From an uncultured Arthrobacter sp. (GTDB lineage: Bacteria; Actinomycetota; Actinomycetes; Actinomycetales; Micrococcaceae): DNA of 64,000 nt. The notes below the pieces were generated by a model. The model was not told the DNA's origin and did not search any database. It saw nothing but the letters and a program-made list of their open reading frames with translations. The stretch lies in contig NZ_CANLXP010000003.1 in the NCBI RefSeq assembly GCF_947495145.1, forward strand, positions 184,006 to 248,005. The letters are read 5' to 3'. The position numbers were made by a program, and so were the translations under genes. Positions 57,159-64,000 of the stretch are shown one piece after another. The first letter of the stretch is position 1, and each line of letters begins with the position of its first letter.

Positions 57159-58844
57159 CTAGTGGCTGGAAATTGCTGCCTTGTCGTGCTCGCTCGCGAC
57201 TTCTCCGTGATGACCGTGCGAGTGGGCTTCCTCAAGCTCGGCCGGCGTCACGGGTGCAACGCGATCCTCGAAGAAGAACTTCGACGCCCAGGCGCGCCGC
57301 TTCTCGCCCTTAGGAACGTGGCCGTTTACGTCAGGCTGGGCAGTCAGAGCTTCGGGTGAGTCGAAGTTGACGAGCTTGTAGCGCTTGTACTCGTCCACGG
57401 GCTCGTGCACTTCGATGAACTCACCGTGCGGCAGTCGAACGATACGGCCGGTCTCCCGTCCGTGAAGGACGATCTCGCGGTCCTTACGCTGGAGCGCCAA
57501 GGCGATGCGGCGGGCGACGACGAACCCGATGATGGGGCCGAAGATCACCAACGCGCGGAGCCAGTAAGTCACATCGTTGAGCGAGACCATGAAGTGCGTT
57601 GCAATCAGGTCGGAGCTTGCAGCAGCCCACATGACGCAGTAGAATACAACGCCTGCCACGCCTACACCGGTGCGGGTGGGAGCATTACGCGGCCGGTCAA
57701 GAAGGTGCTTCTCCCGACGGTCTTTGGTCACCCAGGCTTCAATCCAGGGCCAGGCGAACAGGAGCGTGAAAACGATGCCCGCCGGCACGAGCGCAGGGAA
57801 CAGCACGTTCAGGGAGAGCGTGTTTGTGCCCCAGGGGAATGGAATGTTCCACTCGAACGGGAAACCGGCCAGAACGCCTGGCATGAGGCGTAGAGCACCG
57901 TCTACCCATCCGATGTACCAGTCCGGCTGCGTGCCGGCGGATACGGGGGAGGGGTCATACGGCCCGTAGTTCCAGATCGGGTTGATGGTGAAGGCTGCCG
58001 AAATGGCGGCAATGATGCCGAAGACGATGAAGAAGAAACCACCGGCCTTCGCAGCGTAGACCGGACCGACCGGGAAGCCCACCACGTTGTCATTGGTGCG
58101 GCCGGGGCCGGGGAACTGGGTGTGCTTGTGAACCACAACCAGGAAGAGGTGGATGGCAATCAGGAGGAGAATCATTGCCGGAATGAGAAGGATGTGAAGC
58201 ACATACAACCGGGGAATGATTACGGTGCCGGGAAATTCTCCGCCGAACAGGAAGAAGCTGATGTAGGTACCTACAACCGGGATGGACTTGACGACGCCGT
58301 CGATGATCCGAAGGCCGTTACCTGAGAGCAGGTCATCCGGAAGTGAGTAACCAGTGAATCCTGCAGCCATAGCCAGGATGAGCAGCACGCCGCCGATGAC
58401 CCAGTTCAGCTCGCGCGGCCGGCGGAAGGCTCCCGTGAAGAATACGCGCAGCATGTGCACCGATACTGCAGCTACGAAGAGCAGGGCAGACCAGTGGTGG
58501 ACCTGACGCATGAAGAGCCCGCCGCGGATGTCAAAGGAGATATCCAGCGAGGACGCGTAGGCCATCGACATCTCGATGCCGCGGAGTGGCACGTAACTGC
58601 CGTCGTAGTGTGTTTCGGCCATAGACGGGTCGAAGAAGAACGTCAGGAACGTGCCCGAGAGCAACAGTATGACGAAGGAATAAAGCGCGACCTCGCCAAA
58701 CATGAACGTCCAGTGGTCGGGGAAGATCTTGCGCCCGAACTCCTTGACGATGGCTGATCCGCCGACACGGGTGTCAACGAAGTTGGTGATCTTGCCGACG
58801 CTGGTCTTTGGCTGGTACGGCTGTCCAGTTGCCGAGCTGCTCAT
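57159..58844 (-). CDS. qcrB: Cytochrome bc1 complex cytochrome b subunit
   Basis: Quinol-oxidising membrane subunit with two haems b, 561 residues. The N-terminal cytochrome b domain has the paired haem-ligand helices (HHWSALLFVAAVSVHMLRVFF and the IHLFLVVVHKHTQFPGPG helix) and a PDWYIGW motif near the Qo site. A longer C-terminal extension with charged tail (GHVPKGEKRRAW) is typical of actinobacteria. I choose ATG 58844, one base after the qcrA stop with GGGAG upstream, over the GTG at 58853. Last gene of the ctaE-qcrCAB unit. Confidence 0.94.
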   Translation of the reverse strand: MSSSATGQPYQPKTSVGKITNFVDTRVGGSAIVKEFGRKIFPDHWTFMFGEVALYSFVILLLSGTFLTFFFDPSMAETHYDGSYVPLRGIEMSMAYASSLDISFDIRGGLFMRQVHHWSALLFVAAVSVHMLRVFFTGAFRRPRELNWVIGGVLLILAMAAGFTGYSLPDDLLSGNGLRIIDGVVKSIPVVGTYISFFLFGGEFPGTVIIPRLYVLHILLIPAMILLLIAIHLFLVVVHKHTQFPGPGRTNDNVVGFPVGPVYAAKAGGFFFIVFGIIAAISAAFTINPIWNYGPYDPSPVSAGTQPDWYIGWVDGALRLMPGVLAGFPFEWNIPFPWGTNTLSLNVLFPALVPAGIVFTLLFAWPWIEAWVTKDRREKHLLDRPRNAPTRTGVGVAGVVFYCVMWAAASSDLIATHFMVSLNDVTYWLRALVIFGPIIGFVVARRIALALQRKDREIVLHGRETGRIVRLPHGEFIEVHEPVDEYKRYKLVNFDSPEALTAQPDVNGHVPKGEKRRAWASKFFFEDRVAPVTPAELEEAHSHGHHGEVASEHDKAAISSH

Positions 58845-58845
58845 G

Positions 58846-59871
58846 TCAGCCACGCTCCCAGTAACTTGGTCCTACGGGTTCTTGGAAGTCGCTCGTCGCT
58901 ACCAGGTAACCTTCCTCATCCACAGAGATGGGAAGCTGCGGGAGCGGACGGGCGGCCGGGCCGAAGATAACCTTGCACTCCTGCGTGAGGTCGAAGGTTG
59001 ACTGGTGGCACGGACACAGCAGGTGGTGGGTCTGCTGCTCGTACAGGGCTACCGGGCAGCCCACGTGTGTACAGATCTTGGAGTAGGCAACGATGCCGTC
59101 GTAACCCCAGTCCTCGCGGCCCGGAGACGGGTTGAGCGACTCGGGGTTCAGACGCATCAGGAGAACGACGGCCTTCGCCTTCTCCTCAAGCTTGTGCTCT
59201 GCCTCGTTCAGGCCTTCGGGAATGACGTGGAAAGCCGAGCCGATGGTCACATCGGAGGCCTTGATCGGAGTGCCGCTCGGGTCGCGGGTCAGACGAACGC
59301 CGTCGTCCCACATGGTCTGACGAAGAACGTCTCCCGGCAGGGGACCAAGGTCACGGAAAATTGCGATGGCCGGGAAGATGGCCAGAATTCCCGCACCCAG
59401 CAGGGTGTTGCGAATCAGGGGGCGACGCTTGATACCGGATTCTTCCAGGATGTCGCCAACAATTTTCTCGGCGTCGGCCCGGTCTGCTTCAGGGCGGATC
59501 TCGTGGCGGTCCTCGGCAATCTCATGGTCGGGCATGAGGGTCTTTGCCCAATGCACGATCCCAACACCGATTCCGAGCATCGCGAAAGCCGTACCAAGGC
59601 CCAGCAACAGGTTCTGCAGCCGGAGGGTACCGATGGTCTGATCGAGGGGGATGAAGAAGTAGCCGAAGAAGAATAGCAGTGTTCCAAAAATGGAGATAAG
59701 GAACAGCACCCCCACCTGGCGCTCTGCACGCTTCTCAGCACGGGGATCGACGTCAGCCAAACGCGGCCGGTGCGGCGGGAGACCAGGATCCTGGAACTTC
59801 TGCACGCCGCCCTGACCAGGTTTAGCTACGGTGACCGCGTCGTCCGGGCTGCCGTGACTATGGTCGGCCAT
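58846..59871 (-). CDS. qcrA: Cytochrome bc1 complex Rieske iron-sulfur subunit
   Basis: Moves electrons from quinol to the c-type haems through a [2Fe-2S] cluster; 341 residues. It has the long actinobacterial N-terminus with three predicted membrane helices, two close together (about residues 50-110) and one before the Rieske domain (about 165-185). Cluster ligands are in CTHVGCP and CPCHQSTFD near residues 275-300. I choose ATG 59871 (MADHSHG) over 59883. It lies between qcrC and qcrB and is coupled to qcrB. Confidence 0.94.
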   Translation of the reverse strand: MADHSHGSPDDAVTVAKPGQGGVQKFQDPGLPPHRPRLADVDPRAEKRAERQVGVLFLISIFGTLLFFFGYFFIPLDQTIGTLRLQNLLLGLGTAFAMLGIGVGIVHWAKTLMPDHEIAEDRHEIRPEADRADAEKIVGDILEESGIKRRPLIRNTLLGAGILAIFPAIAIFRDLGPLPGDVLRQTMWDDGVRLTRDPSGTPIKASDVTIGSAFHVIPEGLNEAEHKLEEKAKAVVLLMRLNPESLNPSPGREDWGYDGIVAYSKICTHVGCPVALYEQQTHHLLCPCHQSTFDLTQECKVIFGPAARPLPQLPISVDEEGYLVATSDFQEPVGPSYWERG

Positions 59872-59946
59872 GATCCCTCTCATCCTTCTTTAGAAACTTC
59901 ACTCATCAATCCTGTGTAATTGGTTCTTTGTCTCGCCTGCAACCCG

Positions 59947-60735
59947 CTACGAGGAGCGGGACGTCAGCCAAACCGTGAAAGCGATGATCACTCCGAGTCC
60001 GGCTACCCAGATGAAGAGACCTTCAGAGACCGGCCCGAGAGAACCGAGGTCCGCTCCGCCCGGGGACCCCTGTTCTTCGATGATGTTGAGGAAAGCGATG
60101 ATGTCCTGCTTGTCCTCCGGAGTGATGTTCGCGTCATTGAAGACCGGCATGTTCTGCGGTCCGGTAACCATGGCCTCATAGATGTGCTTGTCAGTCACGC
60201 CTTCCAGCGTCGGTGCGAACTTGCCTCGGGTCAGGGCGCCGCCGGCAGCTGCGGCATTATGGCACATTGCACAGTTCACTCGGAACAGCTCGCCGCCGGC
60301 AGCGGGATCAGCACCTTCAAGGTCGAGTTCTTCCTCGCCCGGAATGGCAGGACCGGCACCGAGGGACGCAACATAGGCAGACATCTGCTGGGTCTGTTCC
60401 TCGGTGAACTGCACCGGCTTCTGCAGGGCCTGCGGGCCCTGCATCTGTAGTGGCATGCGTCCTGTGCCTACCTGGAAGTCAACTGCAGCAGCTCCAACGC
60501 CGATCAGCGACGGGCCGTCCTCGGTGCCCGCAGCGCCCATGCCGTGGCACGTTGCGCAGTTTGCGACGAATAGCTTCTCACCTTCTTCGATGTCATTGGC
60601 GGAGAAAGCCGTCTGCGCTTTGGCCTCATTCGCGTTGCTCGCCACGGCGTAGATGCCACCTGTCAGCAACAATCCCATGAGCAGCAGCGCTATTGCCGCA
60701 AGGGGGTGACGCCGCTTCTGCGAAAGTGCCTTCAC
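59947..60735 (-). CDS. qcrC: Cytochrome bc1 complex dihaem cytochrome c subunit
   Basis: Membrane-bound dihaem cytochrome c of about 262 residues that replaces a soluble cytochrome c, passing electrons from the bc1 complex to CtaC. An N-terminal membrane anchor (PLAAIALLLMGLLL) precedes two haem motifs, CATCH near residues 60-64 and CAMCH near 155-159. A C-terminal helix (LFIWVAGLGVIIAFTVWL) ends the protein. GTG 60735 (MKALSQKRRHP-like, CAGGAA upstream) fits family N-termini; a longer form from GTG 60807 is possible. Promoter and candidate operator lie at 60812-60839. Confidence 0.93.
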   Translation of the reverse strand: MKALSQKRRHPLAAIALLLMGLLLTGGIYAVASNANEAKAQTAFSANDIEEGEKLFVANCATCHGMGAAGTEDGPSLIGVGAAAVDFQVGTGRMPLQMQGPQALQKPVQFTEEQTQQMSAYVASLGAGPAIPGEEELDLEGADPAAGGELFRVNCAMCHNAAAAGGALTRGKFAPTLEGVTDKHIYEAMVTGPQNMPVFNDANITPEDKQDIIAFLNIIEEQGSPGGADLGSLGPVSEGLFIWVAGLGVIIAFTVWLTSRSS

Positions 60736-60811
60736 GTCCTGTTTCCTGCCTTCTGTATTGCTTTGGTTCGTTCCTCGGTTGGTGTCAGCCACCGTTGCGA
60801 CCGCCACGCTA

Positions 60812-60839
60812 ATTCTACCCCGGGTAGAAAAGGGTTCAA
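60812..60839 (-). promoter_or_regulatory. Probable qcrCAB promoter
   Basis: On the minus strand TTGAAC (60839-60834), 16-base spacer, TAGAAT (60817-60812): a good sigma-70-type match. The palindrome at 60813-60829 covers the -10 and most of the spacer. The promoter lies between ctaE and qcrC, so qcrCAB need not depend on ctaE transcription. Confidence 0.6.
60813..60829. promoter_or_regulatory. Candidate respiratory operator, copy 2 (qcrC)
   Basis: TTCTACCCCGGGTAGAA, a perfect palindrome with arms TTCTACCC/GGGTAGAA, read as TTCTAC-N5-GTAGAA in line with the other two copies. It overlaps the qcrC -10 TAGAAT exactly as copy 1 overlaps the ctaC -10. Confidence 0.65.
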
Positions 60840-60846
60840 GAGAAAC

Positions 60847-61485
60847 CTACTTCAAGAAGTAGATGATGATGAACAGCCCGATCCACACCACGTCAACGAA
60901 GTGCCAGTAGTACGAAGTGACGATGGCCGACGTCGCTTCGAAATGCCCAAATCGCTTGGCGGCGTACGCACGTCCAATGATGAAGAGGAATGCGATCAGG
61001 CCCCCGATCACGTGCAGGCCGTGGAAGCCGGTGGTTATGTAGAAAGACGACCCGTAGGCATTGGCCGACAGGGTGATGCCCTCGGCTACCAGCTCCGCGT
61101 ATTCGTATGCCTGGACGGCGACAAAGACCGCACCCATGAGGAATGTCAGCAGATACCATTCGACCATGCCCCACTTGGTGAAGTTGAGAAGGCCACCGAT
61201 CCTGCGCGGCTGGAGGCGCTCGGCAGCGAACACACCCATCTGGCAGGTAAAGGAGCTTGACACCAGAATGATGGTGTTGATCAGGGCGAAGGGCACATTC
61301 AGCTTTTCCGTTTCGGCTGCCCAGAGTTCGCCGGATGTTGAACGCAATGTGAAGTACATGGCGAAGAGTCCGGCAAAGAACATGAGTTCACTGGAAAGCC
61401 ATACAACGGTGCCAACTGAGACCATGTTGGGTCGGTTCAGTGTGGGATGCGCAGTGGAGCTAGGGGCATGGGTCGCTGTCGTCAC
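60847..61485 (-). CDS. ctaE: Cytochrome c oxidase subunit III
   Basis: Structural subunit of aa3 oxidase, 212 residues with five predicted membrane helices. Family segments include [20 protein letters not shown] near residue 30, [15 protein letters not shown] near 150 and the C-terminal [24 protein letters not shown] at 61485; CATAAT (61497-61492) with a six-base gap upstream suggests a leaderless or very short leader. First in the ctaE-qcrC-qcrA-qcrB order found across actinobacteria. Divergent from trpD. Confidence 0.95.
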   Translation of the reverse strand: MTTATHAPSSTAHPTLNRPNMVSVGTVVWLSSELMFFAGLFAMYFTLRSTSGELWAAETEKLNVPFALINTIILVSSSFTCQMGVFAAERLQPRRIGGLLNFTKWGMVEWYLLTFLMGAVFVAVQAYEYAELVAEGITLSANAYGSSFYITTGFHGLHVIGGLIAFLFIIGRAYAAKRFGHFEATSAIVTSYYWHFVDVVWIGLFIIIYFLK

Positions 61486-61605
61486 CCTGACATTATGTCT
61501 CTAAAAGATCCCACTTCACCAATGCAAAACGACCTCGGCGTGCCTCGCGTCACCCGCGGCAGCGGCCGTGGCCAGTAACGGCGCGGGAGTAACAACGTGA
61601 TGAGT

Positions 61606-61622
61606 TTCTACAATTCGTAGAT
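61606..61622. promoter_or_regulatory. Candidate respiratory operator, copy 3 (ctaE/trpD)
   Basis: TTCTAC-AATTC-GTAGAT; the palindromic core is TCTAC-AATTC-GTAGA. The right arm leads into TAGATA/TAACCT (61618-61627), -10-like for trpD. It lies 121 bases upstream of ctaE and 11 bases upstream of trpD, so trpD is the nearer target; either gene could be controlled. Confidence 0.5.
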
Positions 61623-61633
61623 AACCTAGGGGA
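61622..61633 (+). promoter_or_regulatory. Probable -10 element for a leaderless trpD mRNA
   Basis: TAACCT (61622-61627) followed by six bases and GTG at 61634. The gap AGGGGA could also serve as a close-set Shine-Dalgarno sequence, so this case is less clear than the others. Confidence 0.4.
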
Positions 61634-62692
61634 GTGACTGCGATTTCCGCTCCAGAAGCCCCCGCTGCCAGTTGGCCGCAGCTCATCTCGAAGCTCATCG
61701 AGGGGGAGGACCTCACGGCGCCGCAGGCTCGATGGGCAATGGATTCCATCATGGAAGGAATCGCCTCCGCGGCACAGATTGCCGGCTTCCTTGTCGGTCT
61801 GCGGGCCAAAGGAGAATCCGTGGAGGAACTTGTCGGCCTTGTCGAGGCGATGCTTTCCCGTGCGCACCGGATCGATGTCCCGGGTCCGGCCCTGGACATC
61901 GTCGGAACCGGGGGAGACGGGCTGAACACGCTCAATATCTCCACCATGTCCTCGCTGGTAGCCGTCGGCACCGGCGCCCGGGTAGTCAAGCACGGCAACC
62001 GGGGAGCATCTTCATCCTCAGGCGCCGCTGACGTCATAGAGGCTCTGGGAGTCCGGCTTGACCTGTCCGTGGAGGACGTCGCGCGATCGGCAGAGGAAGC
62101 CAACATCACTTTTTGCTTTGCACAGGTCTTTCACCCGTCCATGCGGCACGTTGCGGTGCCGCGCAGGGAGCTGGGTGTCCCGACGGCTTTCAACTTCCTA
62201 GGCCCGCTCAGCAATCCGGCCGGAGTCGAAGCTCAGGCACTGGGCTGTGCCAGTGAGCGCATGGCACCGCTCATGGCCGGTGTTCTGGCCGCCCGCGGTG
62301 TCCGCGCGCTTGTCTTCCGTGGCAGCGACGGACGCGACAAGCTGACAACCAGCGGGTCATCAACAATTTGGGAGGTGCGCGGAGGTTCCATCACCGAGCA
62401 CACGGTACACCCCGAGGACTTCGATCTTCCGGTGGCGACAGTCGAGGCGCTGAGGGGTTCTGACGCTCAGAACAATGCGAAAGTGGTGCGTGCCCTGCTG
62501 GCGGGGGAGAAGGGGCCGGTACGTGACGCCGTCGTGCTCAATGCGGCTGCCGGACTGACGGCACTGGACACCGAACACTCGGCGCCGCTGACGGAGCGCA
62601 TCAGGGCCAACATGCGGGTCGCGGAGACATCCATTGATTCAGGCGCCGCACAGGCAGCACTCGATCGATGGGTTGCCGTTACCAGCAGGTAG
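61634..62692 (+). CDS. trpD: Anthranilate phosphoribosyltransferase
   Basis: Second step of tryptophan synthesis: joins anthranilate to phosphoribosyl pyrophosphate. 352 residues. PRPP-binding [14 protein letters not shown] lies near residue 92, [21 protein letters not shown] near 118, and [11 protein letters not shown] near 188. It stands alone, apart from other trp genes, as is usual in actinobacteria, next to the respiratory cluster. Upstream palindrome at 61606-61622. Confidence 0.94.
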   Translation: MTAISAPEAPAASWPQLISKLIEGEDLTAPQARWAMDSIMEGIASAAQIAGFLVGLRAKGESVEELVGLVEAMLSRAHRIDVPGPALDIVGTGGDGLNTLNISTMSSLVAVGTGARVVKHGNRGASSSSGAADVIEALGVRLDLSVEDVARSAEEANITFCFAQVFHPSMRHVAVPRRELGVPTAFNFLGPLSNPAGVEAQALGCASERMAPLMAGVLAARGVRALVFRGSDGRDKLTTSGSSTIWEVRGGSITEHTVHPEDFDLPVATVEALRGSDAQNNAKVVRALLAGEKGPVRDAVVLNAAAGLTALDTEHSAPLTERIRANMRVAETSIDSGAAQAALDRWVAVTSR

Positions 62693-62712
62693 TTTCGCCG
62701 GCGCGTAGTTTC

Positions 62713-62994
62713 TCAGCCCTCGAAACCGAGGGAGAATGCGGCGTCAAGGTCGTGCTCCGAGTACGAGCGGAATGCGATGTGGGTGGTGGTCGATTCCACG
62801 CCTTCCACCTTGGACAGCCGGTCGGCAATCACGTCCGCCAGATCCTCATGGCGGTTGACGCGCGCGATGGCGATCAGGTCCCATTCGCCGGTGACTGAGT
62901 ACACCTCGCTGATTCCCTCTAGTTCCGAGATTTCCTGCGCGCACTCCGGGATACGGCTGGCATCGGTCTGGATAAGTACAAACGCTGTGATCAT
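62713..62994 (-). CDS. Stand-alone Lrp/AsnC-type RAM domain protein
   Basis: Protein of 93 residues made only of the amino-acid-binding RAM domain of Lrp/AsnC regulators (TAFVLIQTDASRIPECAQEI, EVYSVTGEWDLIAIARVN, VEGVESTTTHIAFRSY). There is no helix-turn-helix, so it is not itself a DNA binder. Such proteins may form mixed oligomers with full-length Lrp proteins or bind amino acids alone. ATG at 62994 with AGGAGC upstream. Convergent with trpD and on the same strand as the DUF3054 gene. Confidence 0.85.
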   Translation of the reverse strand: MITAFVLIQTDASRIPECAQEISELEGISEVYSVTGEWDLIAIARVNRHEDLADVIADRLSKVEGVESTTTHIAFRSYSEHDLDAAFSLGFEG

Positions 62995-63004
62995 GGTGAT
63001 GCTC

Positions 63005-63436
63005 CTAGGTTCGAACTGGTGAAGTGGGTGCGGATCGATGACTGCGGCGGCTGGGACTCAGCAGCGTTGCGACGGAGCGGGGGAGAACGATGAACACTGC
63101 AAGGACGCAGAGGGCAACAACCTGGAAAGACAGAGCGGCGCTCTCTCCTAACACAACGCGAAGAGCCAGTCCGCCGGCTGCGGTACCCGCCCACAGCGGT
63201 ACCGCGGTGCGCAACAGGGCGGCAGGGCGACGCCACGGGCGCAGAATCGCCGTGACCCCGAGGTACGCCGCGAGGAAGGGAAGTGCCGTACTTGCTATTC
63301 CCGCAGCGGAGGGCGTTCCGTAGTGCGCAAGGTGTCCGAGAAATGCGAACAGGCAAATCAGTACGACATCGGTTCCCACCCAGCCGGCATAAGTCCGCCG
63401 GACATGGACCCGGCTGCCGGAATGTGCACTCGTCAT
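63005..63436 (-). CDS. DUF3054 membrane protein
   Basis: Small membrane protein of 143 residues with four predicted helices (GTDVVLICLFAFLGHLAHYG, ASTALPFLAAYLGVTAILRP, PLWAGTAAGGLALRVVLG, VALCVLAVFIVLP), fitting the actinobacterial DUF3054 family. The C-terminus is basic. Function unknown. ATG at 63436 is preceded by TAGGCT-N6 on the minus strand, suggesting a leaderless mRNA. Confidence 0.8.
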   Translation of the reverse strand: MTSAHSGSRVHVRRTYAGWVGTDVVLICLFAFLGHLAHYGTPSAAGIASTALPFLAAYLGVTAILRPWRRPAALLRTAVPLWAGTAAGGLALRVVLGESAALSFQVVALCVLAVFIVLPRSVATLLSPSRRSHRSAPTSPVRT

Positions 63437-63448
63437 AAGTTCAGCCTA
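63437..63448 (-). promoter_or_regulatory. Probable -10 element for a leaderless DUF3054 mRNA
   Basis: TAGGCT (63448-63443, minus strand), six bases, ATG 63436. Confidence 0.5.
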
Positions 63449-63535
63449 CTTGGGGTGGCGAGTGAACCGGGATGGGGCGTTACGCCACAGCATGAAACTG
63501 CGTGCAAACCTGTTCCATGCGCGCACGCACCGATC

Positions 63536-63547
63536 TACCCTTGAAGC
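63536..63547 (+). promoter_or_regulatory. Probable -10 element for a leaderless DUF2277 mRNA
   Basis: TACCCT (63536-63541), six bases, ATG 63548; no ribosome site seen. Confidence 0.5.
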
Positions 63548-63820
63548 ATGTGCAGGAATATCAGGACGCTTCACAACTTTGAGCCCGCCGCCACCAGCGA
63601 CGAGGTGCATGCGGCCGCACTTCAGTACGTGCGCAAGATCAGTGGCACCACCAAGCCTTCCAAGACCAATCAGGAGGCTTTTGACCGCGCAGTGGAAGAG
63701 ATCGGATTCATCACCGAACGGCTCCTGGCGGAACTGGTCACAGCGGCACCGCCAAAGGACCGCGATGAGGAGGCTGCCAAGGCGAAGGAGCGGTCGGCGC
63801 GCCGGTTTGCCACGGCTTAG
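63548..63820 (+). CDS. DUF2277 family protein
   Basis: Small cytoplasmic protein of 90 residues. The N-terminal MCRNIRTLHNFEP and the following helical stretch (AALQYVRKISG, KTNQEAFDRAVEEI) match DUF2277. The C-terminus is rich in Lys, Arg and Ala. Function unknown. It is the last complete gene before the transposase fragment, and its gene is divergent from the DUF3054 gene. Confidence 0.85.
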   Translation: MCRNIRTLHNFEPAATSDEVHAAALQYVRKISGTTKPSKTNQEAFDRAVEEIGFITERLLAELVTAAPPKDRDEEAAKAKERSARRFATA

Positions 63821-63941
63821 CCTTGATCCACCGATGAGGGTTTGGTTGTCTCCGGCGTTTTAAACACGGAATGCCCGTCGTTTCGGGGAAAATTGGACTT
63901 ACCACAGAACCAATTACCCTAATTCGAAGGACATCTCGTAG

Positions 63942-64000
63942 ATGCAAGTTTCCCATAGATCCGCCGCCGCGTCAGTTGCCTTCGACGAACCGAATCTCGT
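63942..64000 (+). mobile_element. Start of an IS1380-family transposase gene, cut by the window end
   Basis: Only the first 19 codons are visible: MQVSHRSAAASVAFDEPNL, running off the edge in frame. The MxVSHxxxAxSxxFDEPNLV start is what I recall for IS1380-family transposases of actinobacteria. GAAGG lies 13 bases upstream. The left inverted repeat should fall within 63821-63941, but I cannot fix its boundary. Identification rests on a short N-terminus, so confidence is moderate. Confidence 0.65.

Overview
The window looks like a chromosome segment from a high-GC actinobacterium of the Micrococcaceae (Arthrobacter-like). The evidence is the composition, the frequent GTG starts, an actinobacterial-type integration host factor (mIHF), a PriA whose helicase motifs have decayed, the DUF3097/DUF3043/DUF3054 families, and the order pyrF-mihF-gmk-rpoZ-coaBC-metK-priA. 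This placement is an inference from gene content; no database was searched. I see no rRNA, tRNA, CRISPR array or prophage. The only mobile-element trace is the start of an IS1380-like transposase cut by the right edge.

Layout. 1-6849: nucleotide and cofactor housekeeping genes ending in priA. 6846-9665 (minus): a glycosyltransferase, an alpha/beta hydrolase and an aldo/keto reductase. 9723-15117: a SorC-type regulator divergent from the glycerol genes glpD-glpF-glpK, closed by a strong terminator. 15137-18616 (minus): bifunctional putA. 18804-21492: leuS behind a small leader peptide and terminator. 21516-27161: degV, comEA, comEC, holA. 27254-27517 (minus): rpsT. 27931-31038: lepA, hemW. 31072-32471 (minus): DUF4870 and DUF3097 proteins. 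32553-35607: CIRCE, hrcA, dnaJ, rsmE. 35615-36577 (minus): GerMN lipoprotein. 36938-42383: phoH, ybeY, CBS-domain membrane protein, era, LCP protein. 42391-44340 (minus): M13 peptidase. 44385-47911: leuA with leader peptide, recO, uppS. 47915-52791: hydrolase, pyrD, DUF3043, M20 dipeptidase, A-type Fe-S carrier. 52877-61485: the aerobic respiratory chain, with ctaC-ctaD-ctaF forward, a GntR/UTRA regulator, and ctaE-qcrC-qcrA-qcrB reverse. 61634-63820: trpD, a lone Lrp-type RAM domain, DUF3054, DUF2277.

Most interesting signals. (1) A shared palindrome, YTCTAC-N5-GTAGWW, lies over the probable promoters of ctaCDF and qcrCAB and a third time in the ctaE/trpD intergenic region. In each case the right arm runs into a -10-like hexamer. 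This looks like a common operator for the cytochrome bc1-aa3 chain. (2) leuS and leuA each follow a tiny Leu-rich leader peptide that appears to be leaderless, with the same TANNNT-N6-start spacing; the leuS leader is followed by an intrinsic-terminator-like hairpin. (3) The comEA promoter region holds nested palindromes. (4) A perfect palindrome abuts the -35 of glpD next to its SorC regulator. (5) GlpF has two altered NPA motifs. (6) TANNNT-N6-start architecture recurs at about ten genes, suggesting many leaderless mRNAs.
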